The position numbers were made by a program, and so were the translations under genes. A DNA stretch of 42,199 bases from positions 1 through 42,199 of the forward strand of contig JACPRC010000159.1 in assembly GCA_016190175.1 (NCBI GenBank), in the 5' to 3' direction. Origin of the DNA: Planctomycetota bacterium. Lineage in GTDB: Bacteria > Planctomycetota > MHYJ01 > JACPRB01. The notes beneath the pieces are model-generated. The model made no database searches and had not been told where the DNA came from. It saw nothing but the letters and a program-made list of their open reading frames with translations. Of the stretch, positions 7,676 to 14,802 are shown one piece after another. Within the stretch, counting starts at the first letter, position 1. Each line of letters opens with the position of its first letter.

Positions 7676-8452
7676 GTGGGAAAATACCTCACAGCCGATC
7701 AGATAGGGAGAGTCAGCGAGGAGTTGTGTCTCGTCTACTCTCTTCCGTACCTGAAAGAACTGCCGGGGACCGCTTGGGAGCAGATTCTGGCGTCTGTCAA
7801 GGGGGGAAAATGGACGGGATTGAGGGACAACCGTGCAAGACCGGACTTCTGCGTACAGGGGGGGAAGTCGGCGGTCAACTTCTCGGTGAAGACGGAGTCG
7901 TTGAGGTTCACCAAGCGCCGGAAGTCGGCGCGCGACTTCCTCGGGTGCTGGGAAGACCTCATCGTGGCGCGACCCAAAGTAGATGAACTGCTCGCGCATG
8001 GCGAATCGGTCGGGTCGCTGTCAGCCGGCGAGCTTGGGGCGAAAGTACTCGAGTACTACAACACGCACATTGTCCGGAAGTTCGAGTGGCACGTGATCTC
8101 CGTGCTGCTGCGGTTGGAGGGTGCCGAAGAGAAGCAGTTCATCTACTGGGAAGAGTCGCCACCGGCGATCTACGATCCTGACGGATACGAGTGGAGAGAG
8201 AGCGGGAAAGCGACCGGGACGAATCGCAACATCAACGGTTTCCCGAAGGCCTCCGGTCCCCCTGAGACCGTACGCGCCAAGTTCAAGTGGACTTCGGGCG
8301 GAAAGCAGTTCTACATCCTATATCGGATTCCGGAGGATGCGGACATCTGGACGGTCGAGCCGGTCAAACTGGGGACGGACGAGGTTCGAAACGCCCTGCG
8401 GCACTGGCTCAAACTGAAGAAGCAAGACGAGGGGGGCGACCTAGCTACCTGA
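7676..8452 (+). CDS. putative restriction endonuclease
   Basis: A 258-residue protein of no family I can name, encoded convergently with the methyltransferase and overlapping it by 12 bp at the 3' ends. RPDFCV at residues 55-60 followed by NFSVKTE at 68-74 looks like a PD-(D/E)xK nuclease core: D57, a strand, then SVK with K72. The middle residue is Ser where Asp or Glu is usual, so the assignment is tentative. The rest is hydrophilic with aromatic-rich strands (FKWTSGGKQFYILYRI). The start is taken as GTG 7676, the first plausible start after the ahcY stop; no strong ribosome-binding site is seen. Codon use is less GC-rich at third positions than its neighbours, as expected for an acquired gene. 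Confidence 0.6.
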   Translation: MGKYLTADQIGRVSEELCLVYSLPYLKELPGTAWEQILASVKGGKWTGLRDNRARPDFCVQGGKSAVNFSVKTESLRFTKRRKSARDFLGCWEDLIVARPKVDELLAHGESVGSLSAGELGAKVLEYYNTHIVRKFEWHVISVLLRLEGAEEKQFIYWEESPPAIYDPDGYEWRESGKATGTNRNINGFPKASGPPETVRAKFKWTSGGKQFYILYRIPEDADIWTVEPVKLGTDEVRNALRHWLKLKKQDEGGDLAT

Positions 8453-10603
8453 TTGGCCTGTCCCGATCCAACGAGTCGCCGTCAGGCGAAACTCCGGGAA
8501 ATCCACCACGGACCTCCGATCGGCCAGGGCTTCCGCGACCCACTCGCTGTAGAGTCGGCGGAAATCGACCTCCTCTTCTCGGTCAACATGGAGATAGGTC
8601 TGCACATAGGACTCGATCTTCCGGCTCCGCAGGAAGGCGGCAATGTCCTCCTCGATCGCACCATGACTCACTTGCATGCCCAAGGTCGATGCGGCTTCTT
8701 GGCGGATTCCCCGGGCTTTCCTGCAATGGAGCACGAGGTCGCTTCCAGGGGTATTGTGGCTGACATGCTGCTTGAAAGTGCCGTGCTCCTTGTCGAAAAT
8801 GTCCCTTCGTTCAATTGAAAACCCCGCCAATTCGATCGCCTCTCGCACCACGTGCCAGACCTTGCTCGACGAGTTCATGAAGACCAGCAACATCCAATGC
8901 CCCGGTCGCAATACCCTATGGCATTCTCGCAGCGCCTGTTGCATCAGGAGTGCGTATTCACTCAAGGTCTTCCCTTGGAAACGATTGATGATGGCTTCCT
9001 CACGGGTGTCGGTTCGGCTGCCGAGCCAAGACTCCCAAAGCAGGTTCATCTCGCTGTAGTTAATGTTCGCGCCGAACGGGGGATCCGCGAATACCAGGTC
9101 GATGCACGCGTCCGGAAGGTAGTCCATGCGGGTCGCGGACCCCTGGACCACGACGGTCTTGCCCGAGTAGTGTCCAGCGGTCGTTTCCAGGTGGTCTTGG
9201 ATTGAGCGAGCCTTGCGCTCGAACGTCCCAAACACGTTGGCCTCGTTGAAGATGAAGGGCACGTTCAGGCGCGCCGTGTTTCCACTGCCGCCCCAAAACC
9301 GAAACTCGGAGAGACGCGTTACACGTTGGTACAGCGAAGTGAAGACGAACGCCAGGTGCGCCGCAATCTCGGGGTCCTTCACCAAGTGGATGGCTCTCCA
9401 GAGATGACTCATGGCCGCCAAGTTCCTCGGGCTGTATAGCTTGGAGATCGAGTCTAGCCCGTGGCGTTTCGGTTGGCGCAGATTGACGCCGTCCGGCAGC
9501 GGGGTAGTGGGATAGAACCCCTCTGCGAGGGGCGGGCATATCTCAATGCACAGCATTCTCTCGAGATCAGCTTGATCCGGTGTCTTCGTGCTCTCCTGCT
9601 GTCGGGAGCCGCAGCACTTGTAGCCGATCAAGACGGGTTCCGCGATCGTGCGCCGCAGTCTTGACTTGTTGAGAATCCGTCCGCAGCGCGGGCACGGGAA
9701 GCTCTTCAGGATCTTGTGATCGCGCACACGTCTGCCGTACCGGCGGCAATGGTCCCAGAGCAGGATCTCGTGACCACAATGGGGGCAGATCACGTTGTAC
9801 GACCACACAGTATATGCGACCTCAGCGTCCCGCTTGCAGGTGGCGCATGTAGTCGTGTACAGTCGGCATCGAAGGTCCGCGAGTTGAGCGAGAATGGAGC
9901 GCACCGCACCCTCGAATGCCCTGGGGCAAAGCTTTGCCGTGAATCGGCTTGCAATAAAGCAGGCGGCCGGGGAGATCTCGTTGAGGATCGAATCTACCCC
10001 TAGAGTACTCGCGGCCACGCCCGTCATTCCGCTCCCCGAGAAGGGATCGAGAACCAAGCCACCCTCGGGCAGGTAGTGGCGCAGCAACTCGGCGATTCCC
10101 TGCGGTGGTACCTTGGTGTGGTACGTATGCGCATCGTATGCGTAGGTGTTTTTCCCTGCGCTGACTCCCACTCCGACAGGCGGCATGTCTGGTGTAGCCT
10201 TGCCGCGATGCGCCCTGACGATCTCGGATACCGCCTCTCTTCCTTGAGAGGTGTAGCATCCCTCGCGGCAAACCCTGGTCAGAATTGCCGGAAGCGGTTC
10301 ATGCGTGAGGATGGGCGGCGGAGGGGGGGCGTCGAACAGAGGCAGCAGTTTGTCTTTCCTTCGCGCTCCGCGAGACGCGAATGCCCTATCCCCATGTATC
10401 GCTCGGTCGATTCCAGCGGGACCATCCTTGCTCATCCTGTCCCAAAGTTCGGAAATGCGCTTCTGCACGGACAGGCTGGGCTCGGCAACGCCTCGTTCCC
10501 AGCGATTCACCGAGACGAACGACACGCCCAAGATGCGCGCGAGGCGTTCTTGGCTTACGTTTGCCCTAGTCCGGATCGACTTCAGAGTGGTCTTGGCATC
10601 CAT
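8441..10603 (-). CDS. HTH-fused Zn-ribbon adenine-specific DNA methyltransferase
   Basis: A 720-residue DNA methylase. Residues 1-60 form an XRE-type helix-turn-helix (VSQERLARILGVSFVSVNRW). DPFSGSG at 186-192 is the SAM-binding motif I. Paired cysteines CATC (253-256), CPHC (273-276) and CPRC (304-307) form zinc ribbons. FADPPFG at 505-511 is the catalytic motif IV (DPPF), followed by SDLVLHCRK near the end of the catalytic domain. The motif order (I before IV) with an inserted Zn-ribbon matches COG1743-like adenine-specific methylases. The fused HTH may let the enzyme repress its own promoter and so play the part of a C-protein. It converges on the putative endonuclease, and together they look like a type II restriction-modification system. 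Composition is atypical for the window, suggesting transfer. Confidence 0.85.
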   Translation of the reverse strand: MDAKTTLKSIRTRANVSQERLARILGVSFVSVNRWERGVAEPSLSVQKRISELWDRMSKDGPAGIDRAIHGDRAFASRGARRKDKLLPLFDAPPPPPILTHEPLPAILTRVCREGCYTSQGREAVSEIVRAHRGKATPDMPPVGVGVSAGKNTYAYDAHTYHTKVPPQGIAELLRHYLPEGGLVLDPFSGSGMTGVAASTLGVDSILNEISPAACFIASRFTAKLCPRAFEGAVRSILAQLADLRCRLYTTTCATCKRDAEVAYTVWSYNVICPHCGHEILLWDHCRRYGRRVRDHKILKSFPCPRCGRILNKSRLRRTIAEPVLIGYKCCGSRQQESTKTPDQADLERMLCIEICPPLAEGFYPTTPLPDGVNLRQPKRHGLDSISKLYSPRNLAAMSHLWRAIHLVKDPEIAAHLAFVFTSLYQRVTRLSEFRFWGGSGNTARLNVPFIFNEANVFGTFERKARSIQDHLETTAGHYSGKTVVVQGSATRMDYLPDACIDLVFADPPFGANINYSEMNLLWESWLGSRTDTREEAIINRFQGKTLSEYALLMQQALRECHRVLRPGHWMLLVFMNSSSKVWHVVREAIELAGFSIERRDIFDKEHGTFKQHVSHNTPGSDLVLHCRKARGIRQEAASTLGMQVSHGAIEEDIAAFLRSRKIESYVQTYLHVDREEEVDFRRLYSEWVAEALADRRSVVDFPEFRLTATRWIGTGQSGS

Positions 10604-10614
10604 GGGTTCGCCGC

Positions 10615-10643
10615 TTTATAAAGGAGCGGGGCAGCATTGTCAA
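10615..10643 (-). promoter_or_regulatory. strong promoter of the methyltransferase gene
   Basis: On the minus strand TTGACA (10638-10643), a 17-nt spacer and TATAAA (10615-10620). This is the best sigma-70 match in the window. Only 11 nt separate the -10 from ATG 10603, so the mRNA would have about 5 nt or less of leader, in keeping with the lack of a ribosome-binding site. Confidence 0.7.
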
Positions 10644-10793
10644 GTCGATTCATGCTTCAAGTTTCGATTCCCACTTGGACTTTCTGGCACTTCATTGCTG
10701 TCGGAGCAGCCTTCGATCCTGAGGAAGGTCCCTTGGCCGACGGTGTCAGACTTGGCCGGTATCTTGGCGCGCCATGTTGGGTTGCGGTCGACA

Positions 10794-10908
10794 CGTAACA
10801 TCAAGCTATAGGCGCCGCACATGTTGTGCCAACGACACACCCGCACGATTGCGCCGGGGAAGTGGGCGAAGAACGTTTCATTTCGTAACGCGCGTTACGA
10901 AACGTAAC
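10794..10908. promoter_or_regulatory. CGTAAC half-site array with 22-bp palindrome
   Basis: The 384-bp gap between the methyltransferase and the glycosyltransferase (10604-10987) holds no convincing gene. It contains a perfect 22-bp palindrome at 10881-10902. CGTAAC half-sites occur at 10884-10889 (+), 10894-10899 (-) and 10903-10908 (+), spaced 9-10 bp, about one helical turn. A fourth lies at 10794-10799, and ACGTAACAT is directly repeated at 10793 and 10902. This looks like an operator. It could serve the HTH-methyltransferase, the glycosyltransferase, or mark the island edge. Confidence 0.5.
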
Positions 10909-10987
10909 ATGTGGGCGCGGGCCACTAGTTGAGGATTGGGCCCTGCTTGGAATCGACCAGGCCGCCGCTCAAGGATGGAGAACGCCC

Positions 10988-12061
10988 GTGCGCGTCGCGC
11001 TCGTCCACGACTTCCTCTACACGATGCGCGGCGCCGAGCGCGTCCTCGACGTGCTCTGCGAGCTCTACCCGGACGCCGATCTCTACTCGCTCGTCTACCG
11101 CAAGGGGACGCTCAACCCGCGCATCGAGAGCCGCCGGATCGTCCCGAGCTTCGTGAACCGCCTGCCCGGGGCGCATCTCAACCACCGCTACTTCCTTCCG
11201 CTCTTCCCGTTCGCGATCGCGGGTTTCTCGCTCGACCGCTACGACCTCGTGATCAGCTCCAGCTACTGCGCCGCAAAGGCGGTGCGCGCGCCGAGCGGCG
11301 TCCACGTCTGCTACTGCCACACGCCGATGCGGTACATCTGGGACATGGCGGACGAGTACTTCCGCGGTTGGAGGCGCGCCGTGGCGGAGCCGGTCCTCGG
11401 CTTCCTGCGCGCGTGGGACCGCCGCACCGTCGCGCGCGTCGACACGTTCGTCGCGAACTCGTCCTGCGTTGCGGAGCGGATCCGCCGGATCTACGGGCGC
11501 GATTCGGAGATCGTCCACCCGCCCGCGGACGCGGACTTCTACACGCCGGCCTCCGCGCCGCGCGAGGAGTGGTATCTCTGCGCGTCGGCCTTCGCCCCGT
11601 ACAAGCGCGTCGATCTCGCGATGGAGGCCTTCCGCGCGTCGGGACGTCGCCTGAAGGTCGTGGGATCCGGTCAGGACGAGGCGCGAGTCCGTTCGCTCGC
11701 GGGTGGGAACGTCGATCTCCTCGGATGGCAACCCGACGAAGCGCTGCGCGACCTCTACCGCCGCTGCCGCGCGCTCGTCTTCGCGGGCGAGGAAGACTTC
11801 GGCATCGTGCCCGTCGAGGCGCAGCTCTGCGGCGCGCCGGTCGTCGCGTTCGGCCGCGGAGGACTCCTCGACTCCGTCGTCGAGGATCGCACCGGCCTTT
11901 TCTTCCACGCGCAGACGGTGGACGCGATCAACGACGCCGTGTCGAGGTTCGAGCGCATGACTTTCGACCCGGCGGAGTGCCGCCGCAACGGGGAACGGTT
12001 CTCGCGTTCGCGATTCCGCGACCGGATACGGGATCTCCTCGAGCAGGCGATGCGGGGTTGA
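10988..12061 (+). CDS. GT4 family glycosyltransferase
   Basis: A 357-residue retaining glycosyltransferase with the GT-B fold. The N-terminal domain starts VALVHDFLYTMRGAERVLD, a typical acceptor-domain start with the glycine-rich loop. CYCHTPMRYIWDM near 109-120 is common in mannosyl- or rhamnosyl-transferase-like members. The C-terminal donor domain has SAFAPYKRVDLAMEAF (200-215) and the EX7E motif EEDFGIVPVE (E269 and E277). It likely adds a sugar from a nucleotide donor to a cell-surface polysaccharide or lipid-linked oligosaccharide. Donor and acceptor are not deducible. GTG 10988 is preceded by GGATGGAG with a 7-nt spacer. The polyprenyl sugar-phosphate transferase at 14803 supports a polysaccharide role. 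Confidence 0.9.
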   Translation: MRVALVHDFLYTMRGAERVLDVLCELYPDADLYSLVYRKGTLNPRIESRRIVPSFVNRLPGAHLNHRYFLPLFPFAIAGFSLDRYDLVISSSYCAAKAVRAPSGVHVCYCHTPMRYIWDMADEYFRGWRRAVAEPVLGFLRAWDRRTVARVDTFVANSSCVAERIRRIYGRDSEIVHPPADADFYTPASAPREEWYLCASAFAPYKRVDLAMEAFRASGRRLKVVGSGQDEARVRSLAGGNVDLLGWQPDEALRDLYRRCRALVFAGEEDFGIVPVEAQLCGAPVVAFGRGGLLDSVVEDRTGLFFHAQTVDAINDAVSRFERMTFDPAECRRNGERFSRSRFRDRIRDLLEQAMRG

Positions 12062-12330
12062 TCCTGAAGACGCGCGAGGGTTTCCCGATCGAGGTTCGGG
12101 TCGAGGGGGTCCGCGGCCCAGGCCTGCTCCTGATTCCGGGATCCATGCCCTCCGATGCCGACCATACGATCCCGGGGGCGTTCCGCGGCCGCAAGATGAC
12201 GGTGGCCGGAAGCACGATCTCCATCTGGGCTCCGTTCGTGAGAGCCGCGGTCGCGGCGGGATTCGTCGCCGCGAACGGGCTTTCCATTCTCATGAAAAGC
12301 GGATGGCAGAAGACCGGCGGCCCACCGTGA
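12058..12330 (+). CDS. small protein coupled to the glycosyltransferase
   Basis: A 90-residue reading frame starting with TTG that overlaps the glycosyltransferase stop (TTGA at 12058-12061). Third codon positions are strongly G/C throughout, as in real genes of this window. The product has a beta-rich start (EGFPIEVRVEGVRGPGLLLI) and a hydrophobic segment near residues 57-73 (VRAAVAAGFVAANGLSIL). I recognise no family. An alternative start is ATG 12145, giving about 61 residues. Translation would depend on coupling, since there is no separate ribosome-binding site. Confidence 0.45.
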   Translation: MILKTREGFPIEVRVEGVRGPGLLLIPGSMPSDADHTIPGAFRGRKMTVAGSTISIWAPFVRAAVAAGFVAANGLSILMKSGWQKTGGPP

Positions 12331-12415
12331 GGCTTCCCCGCCGGACCCGGTTGTCTCGATCTTCGTGACGAATCGCCCTTCTTCGCCTCTTTCCCTCAAA
12401 GACCTGCCCCACCCA

Positions 12416-12430
12416 TCCGTAATGTACGGA
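12416..12430. promoter_or_regulatory. TCCGTA-N3-TACGGA inverted repeat
   Basis: A perfect 6-bp inverted repeat with a 3-bp spacer ends 8 bp before the ribosome-binding site of the PKD lipoprotein gene. It could be an operator or a small 5' leader hairpin. No clear promoter boxes are visible next to it. Confidence 0.3.
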
Positions 12431-12448
12431 AATACAGGGAGGTCAGTC

Positions 12449-14470
12449 ATGAGAAGCATGAATAGAGGAAGTCGCATCCTGTTGGGGGCCATTCTCTTGA
12501 GCCTGGGAGCCTGCTTCGGGGGCGGCGGCGGGCGCGATTCGCACAAGATCCCGCCTGCGGCCCAACTGTGGGCTAACTTCCGCCACGCCGCAGCCGGGAC
12601 ACTTTTCCAGTTCTGGGGCGAAGGTTCCGATCCCGACGGAGGCGCCGTTTCATTCGCCTGGGACTTCGACGGCGACGGCGGGATCGACTCCACGGCGCAA
12701 AGCCCGACGCATGCGTTCGCAACCGAGGGAGTGAAGACCGTTTCCCTCACGGTCACCGACGGCGAGGGGCAGTCCTCGACGGCGCGCATGGTCGTCACCG
12801 TCTTCGCCGCTCCGTCCGGCGTCGCGCCGAACGTCCAGCTTCGCGCCTTCACGCTCAACGGCTCCGGCTCGTTCGAGGTCTTCTTCCGCGCGGACGCGTC
12901 CGACCCCGACACCGGGGGCTCCATCGCCTCGTATGCGTGGGACTTCGACGGCAACGGGATGACCGATGCCGCCGGGGCGTCTTCGACGGCTTCCTACACC
13001 TACTCCGGCGATGGCGTCTACACGGCGAGCGTGAAAGCCTCCGACGCCGGCGGCGCGTCGAGCGTCGCGAGCGTCGTCGTGGCCGTATGCCACGGGATTC
13101 CCGATCACGGACCCGCGGCGATGATCCTCGCGGATTCGCCGCTCATCGGCCCGGCGCCGCTGAGCGTGACGCTCACGGGCTTCGGCTCCGACATGGACGG
13201 CGGTCCCTCTTCGGCGGCATGGTCCTGGGACGCGGACGGGGACGGAACGCTGGAGGGCACGGCATCCGGCCGGACCGTGACGATCACGGGGCTCGCCGCA
13301 GGCGCGCACCGGATCGTGCTCCGCATGACGGACGATGAGGGCAACGAGCCGAGCCTGGCGGAGATCACGGCGATCGCGACGGCCGGTTCGGAGCCCGCGG
13401 CGTGGGCCTTCGCCGACGCCATCACGGCCTCACCCGGCGCGCCCATCCAGTTCCACGTCCGCGCCGAGGACCCGAACGGCGACGCGCTGACGTACGCGTG
13501 GGACTTCGACGGCGACGGCGTCCTCGATTCGACGGAGGCGGATCCGATCTTCTCCTTTGCGCTCTCCGGTTTCTACGTGCCGCAGGTCACCGTGAGCGAC
13601 GGCACGAACCGGTCGCTGGCGAGCCTCTCGGTCGTCATCGAGAAGTGCGGGCACGAGGAGTCCGGGCCGTACTTCCTGTACAAGTGCAACGACCTGGTGA
13701 TCTACCACGGCGGCTCGGGACAGATCGTCCTGACCCCCGTGATCTCGATCGGCGGCAGCTTCCCGAGAACCTACCAGCTCATCGGCAAGGGCGGGCCGCT
13801 CGGGGTCGGCGGCGATCCCGCGGGGGGCGAGATCGTGGTCAGCGACGCGAACGGCGGCACGGCGCCTCCGCTGGTGTTCGGCGGCGGGCCTCCCCCTGCG
13901 CCCGTGGCGAACGCGGTCGCTCCCCCTGGAGTGATCAACGGCATCACCGTGACCTCCACCGCGGTGCACGAGTCGATCACGAAGCAGTACACGGTTATCA
14001 TCCGGCTGGTGGATCCGGGCATTCGCGTGCAGATCCTGAAGTGCACGGTGTGGGTGCTCCATGACCGCGCGCACGTGTGCTTCTGGAAGGTGGTCGAATT
14101 CGGCCCCAACTCCTTCCGCGGCCGCCTTCAGGTCGGGATCGAAGGGCCGGTGCTCGGCATCCAGGGGCCCGCGGCGCCCGACGTGTACGACGTGGAGATC
14201 ATCCTGAACCAGCAGAGCCCCGCGTGGAGCAGCATCGACCTCTCCTCGGTTGTCCTTCCCGCGGGATGGGCCGCGCAGGCGATCCCGGGCGGCGTGCGGT
14301 TCCACTACGTCGGTCCCGCGGGCGCGCCGCTCAAGGAAGGGCAGGGCGCACAGGAGTTCGAGTTCGACTTCGTGACGGGCGGCGGCAAGCCGACGGCCGG
14401 AGGCGTCCTGCTGTCGGACCCGAACGGCGCCATCATCGGCGCGGAGGAGATGAACATCACGGGATTCTGA
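12449..14470 (+). CDS. PKD-repeat lipoprotein
   Basis: A 673-residue surface lipoprotein. The signal peptide runs to the lipobox SLGAC (Cys about residue 23), followed by a Gly-rich linker. Four PKD-like Ig domains come next. Three carry the hallmark WDFDG(D/N)G (AWDFDGDGGIDSTAQ, AWDFDGNGMTDAA, AWDFDGDGVLDSTEA); the third domain has the variant SWDADGDGTLEG. These strands often bind calcium. The C-terminal ~270 residues form a separate beta-rich domain with several Cys residues (GHEESGPYFLYKCNDLVIYH; ILKCTVWVLHDRAHVCFWK) that I cannot assign. ATG 12449 is chosen over upstream starts because GGAGGT lies 5 nt before it. The likely role is adhesion or polymer binding outside the cell. Confidence 0.85.
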   Translation: MRSMNRGSRILLGAILLSLGACFGGGGGRDSHKIPPAAQLWANFRHAAAGTLFQFWGEGSDPDGGAVSFAWDFDGDGGIDSTAQSPTHAFATEGVKTVSLTVTDGEGQSSTARMVVTVFAAPSGVAPNVQLRAFTLNGSGSFEVFFRADASDPDTGGSIASYAWDFDGNGMTDAAGASSTASYTYSGDGVYTASVKASDAGGASSVASVVVAVCHGIPDHGPAAMILADSPLIGPAPLSVTLTGFGSDMDGGPSSAAWSWDADGDGTLEGTASGRTVTITGLAAGAHRIVLRMTDDEGNEPSLAEITAIATAGSEPAAWAFADAITASPGAPIQFHVRAEDPNGDALTYAWDFDGDGVLDSTEADPIFSFALSGFYVPQVTVSDGTNRSLASLSVVIEKCGHEESGPYFLYKCNDLVIYHGGSGQIVLTPVISIGGSFPRTYQLIGKGGPLGVGGDPAGGEIVVSDANGGTAPPLVFGGGPPPAPVANAVAPPGVINGITVTSTAVHESITKQYTVIIRLVDPGIRVQILKCTVWVLHDRAHVCFWKVVEFGPNSFRGRLQVGIEGPVLGIQGPAAPDVYDVEIILNQQSPAWSSIDLSSVVLPAGWAAQAIPGGVRFHYVGPAGAPLKEGQGAQEFEFDFVTGGGKPTAGGVLLSDPNGAIIGAEEMNITGF

Positions 14471-14499
14471 TCGCGCGTTCGACGGGCCCGCCGGCGCAG

Positions 14500-14674
14500 G
14501 CCCTTGACACGGGGCCGTCCCGCAAAGCGGGACGCGCCCGCGGGAGGCGGGCGGTGGCCCTCCGCCCTTGACACCCGGCCGTCCGGCGGCGCCGGACGGA
14601 CCGCACCGCGGTCCGCAGCCCAGAGGGCTGCTGCCGGGTGTCAAGGGCAAGGACCACAGCCCCGTGTCAAGGGC
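14500..14674. repeat. cloverleaf-like repeat, outer copy
   Basis: A 175-bp element closed by a perfect 16-bp inverted repeat (GCCCTTGACACGGGGC at 14500-14515, complement at 14659-14674). Internal hairpins include 14516-14534 and 14535-14553. The second half is interrupted by the complete inner copy at 14564-14648. GTGGCCCT before the inner copy and AGGACCAC after it would pair if the inner copy were removed, consistent with one element having inserted into another. It sits between the PKD gene and the sugar transferase promoter. Confidence 0.75.
14564..14648. repeat. cloverleaf-like repeat, nested copy
   Basis: An 85-bp element with its own perfect 16-bp terminal inverted repeat (GCCCTTGACACCCGGC at 14564-14579, complement at 14633-14648). 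Two internal hairpins are clear: one of GTCCGGC type just inside the left end, and CAGCCC/GGGCTG near 14616-14631. Its GCCCTTGACAC end matches the outer copy and the element at 22000. Confidence 0.75.
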
Positions 14675-14695
14675 AGGTCGGCGGGCCCTCCCGCC

Positions 14696-14724
14696 TTGCA
14701 TCGAGGAGCGGCGCCCCCTACAAT
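14696..14724 (+). promoter_or_regulatory. sugar transferase promoter
   Basis: TTGCAT (14696-14701), a 17-nt spacer and TACAAT (14719-14724) form a strong sigma-70 promoter. The predicted start falls at about 14731-14733, right at the ATG of a 21-codon upstream reading frame. Confidence 0.65.
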
Positions 14725-14732
14725 GTCCCCCC

Positions 14733-14798
14733 ATGAATCCCGTTAGACTCCCTTGGGCTGCCGCGCACGGCCTCCCGGGTGGGACGGAAGGAGTCTGA
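14733..14798 (+). CDS. candidate leader peptide (uORF)
   Basis: A 21-residue reading frame (MNPVRLPWAAAHGLPGGTEG plus V) whose ATG lies 8 nt after the -10 box, so it would be translated from a leaderless mRNA. Its stop (14796-14798) is 4 nt before the sugar transferase ATG and lies inside the 3' arm of the hairpin that masks the ribosome-binding site. The peptide has no obvious attenuation codon run. Its value is probably the act of translation, which would open the hairpin. Confidence 0.4.
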   Translation: MNPVRLPWAAAHGLPGGTEGV

Positions 14799-14802
14799 CG
14801 GG
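14739..14802 (+). promoter_or_regulatory. Shine-Dalgarno-sequestering leader hairpin
   Basis: 14739-14754 pairs with 14788-14802 in a 15-bp stem with one G-U pair and one bulged C. The 3' arm contains AAGGAG (14788-14793), the ribosome-binding site for ATG 14803, and ends directly before that ATG. The stem would keep the sugar transferase untranslated until melted by a ribosome on the upstream reading frame, by heat or by a factor. Confidence 0.6.

Noticed and set aside
10640-10846. A 68-codon minus-strand frame upstream of the methyltransferase
   Set aside because: No ribosome-binding site, no family, and it covers the -35 box of the strong methyltransferase promoter.
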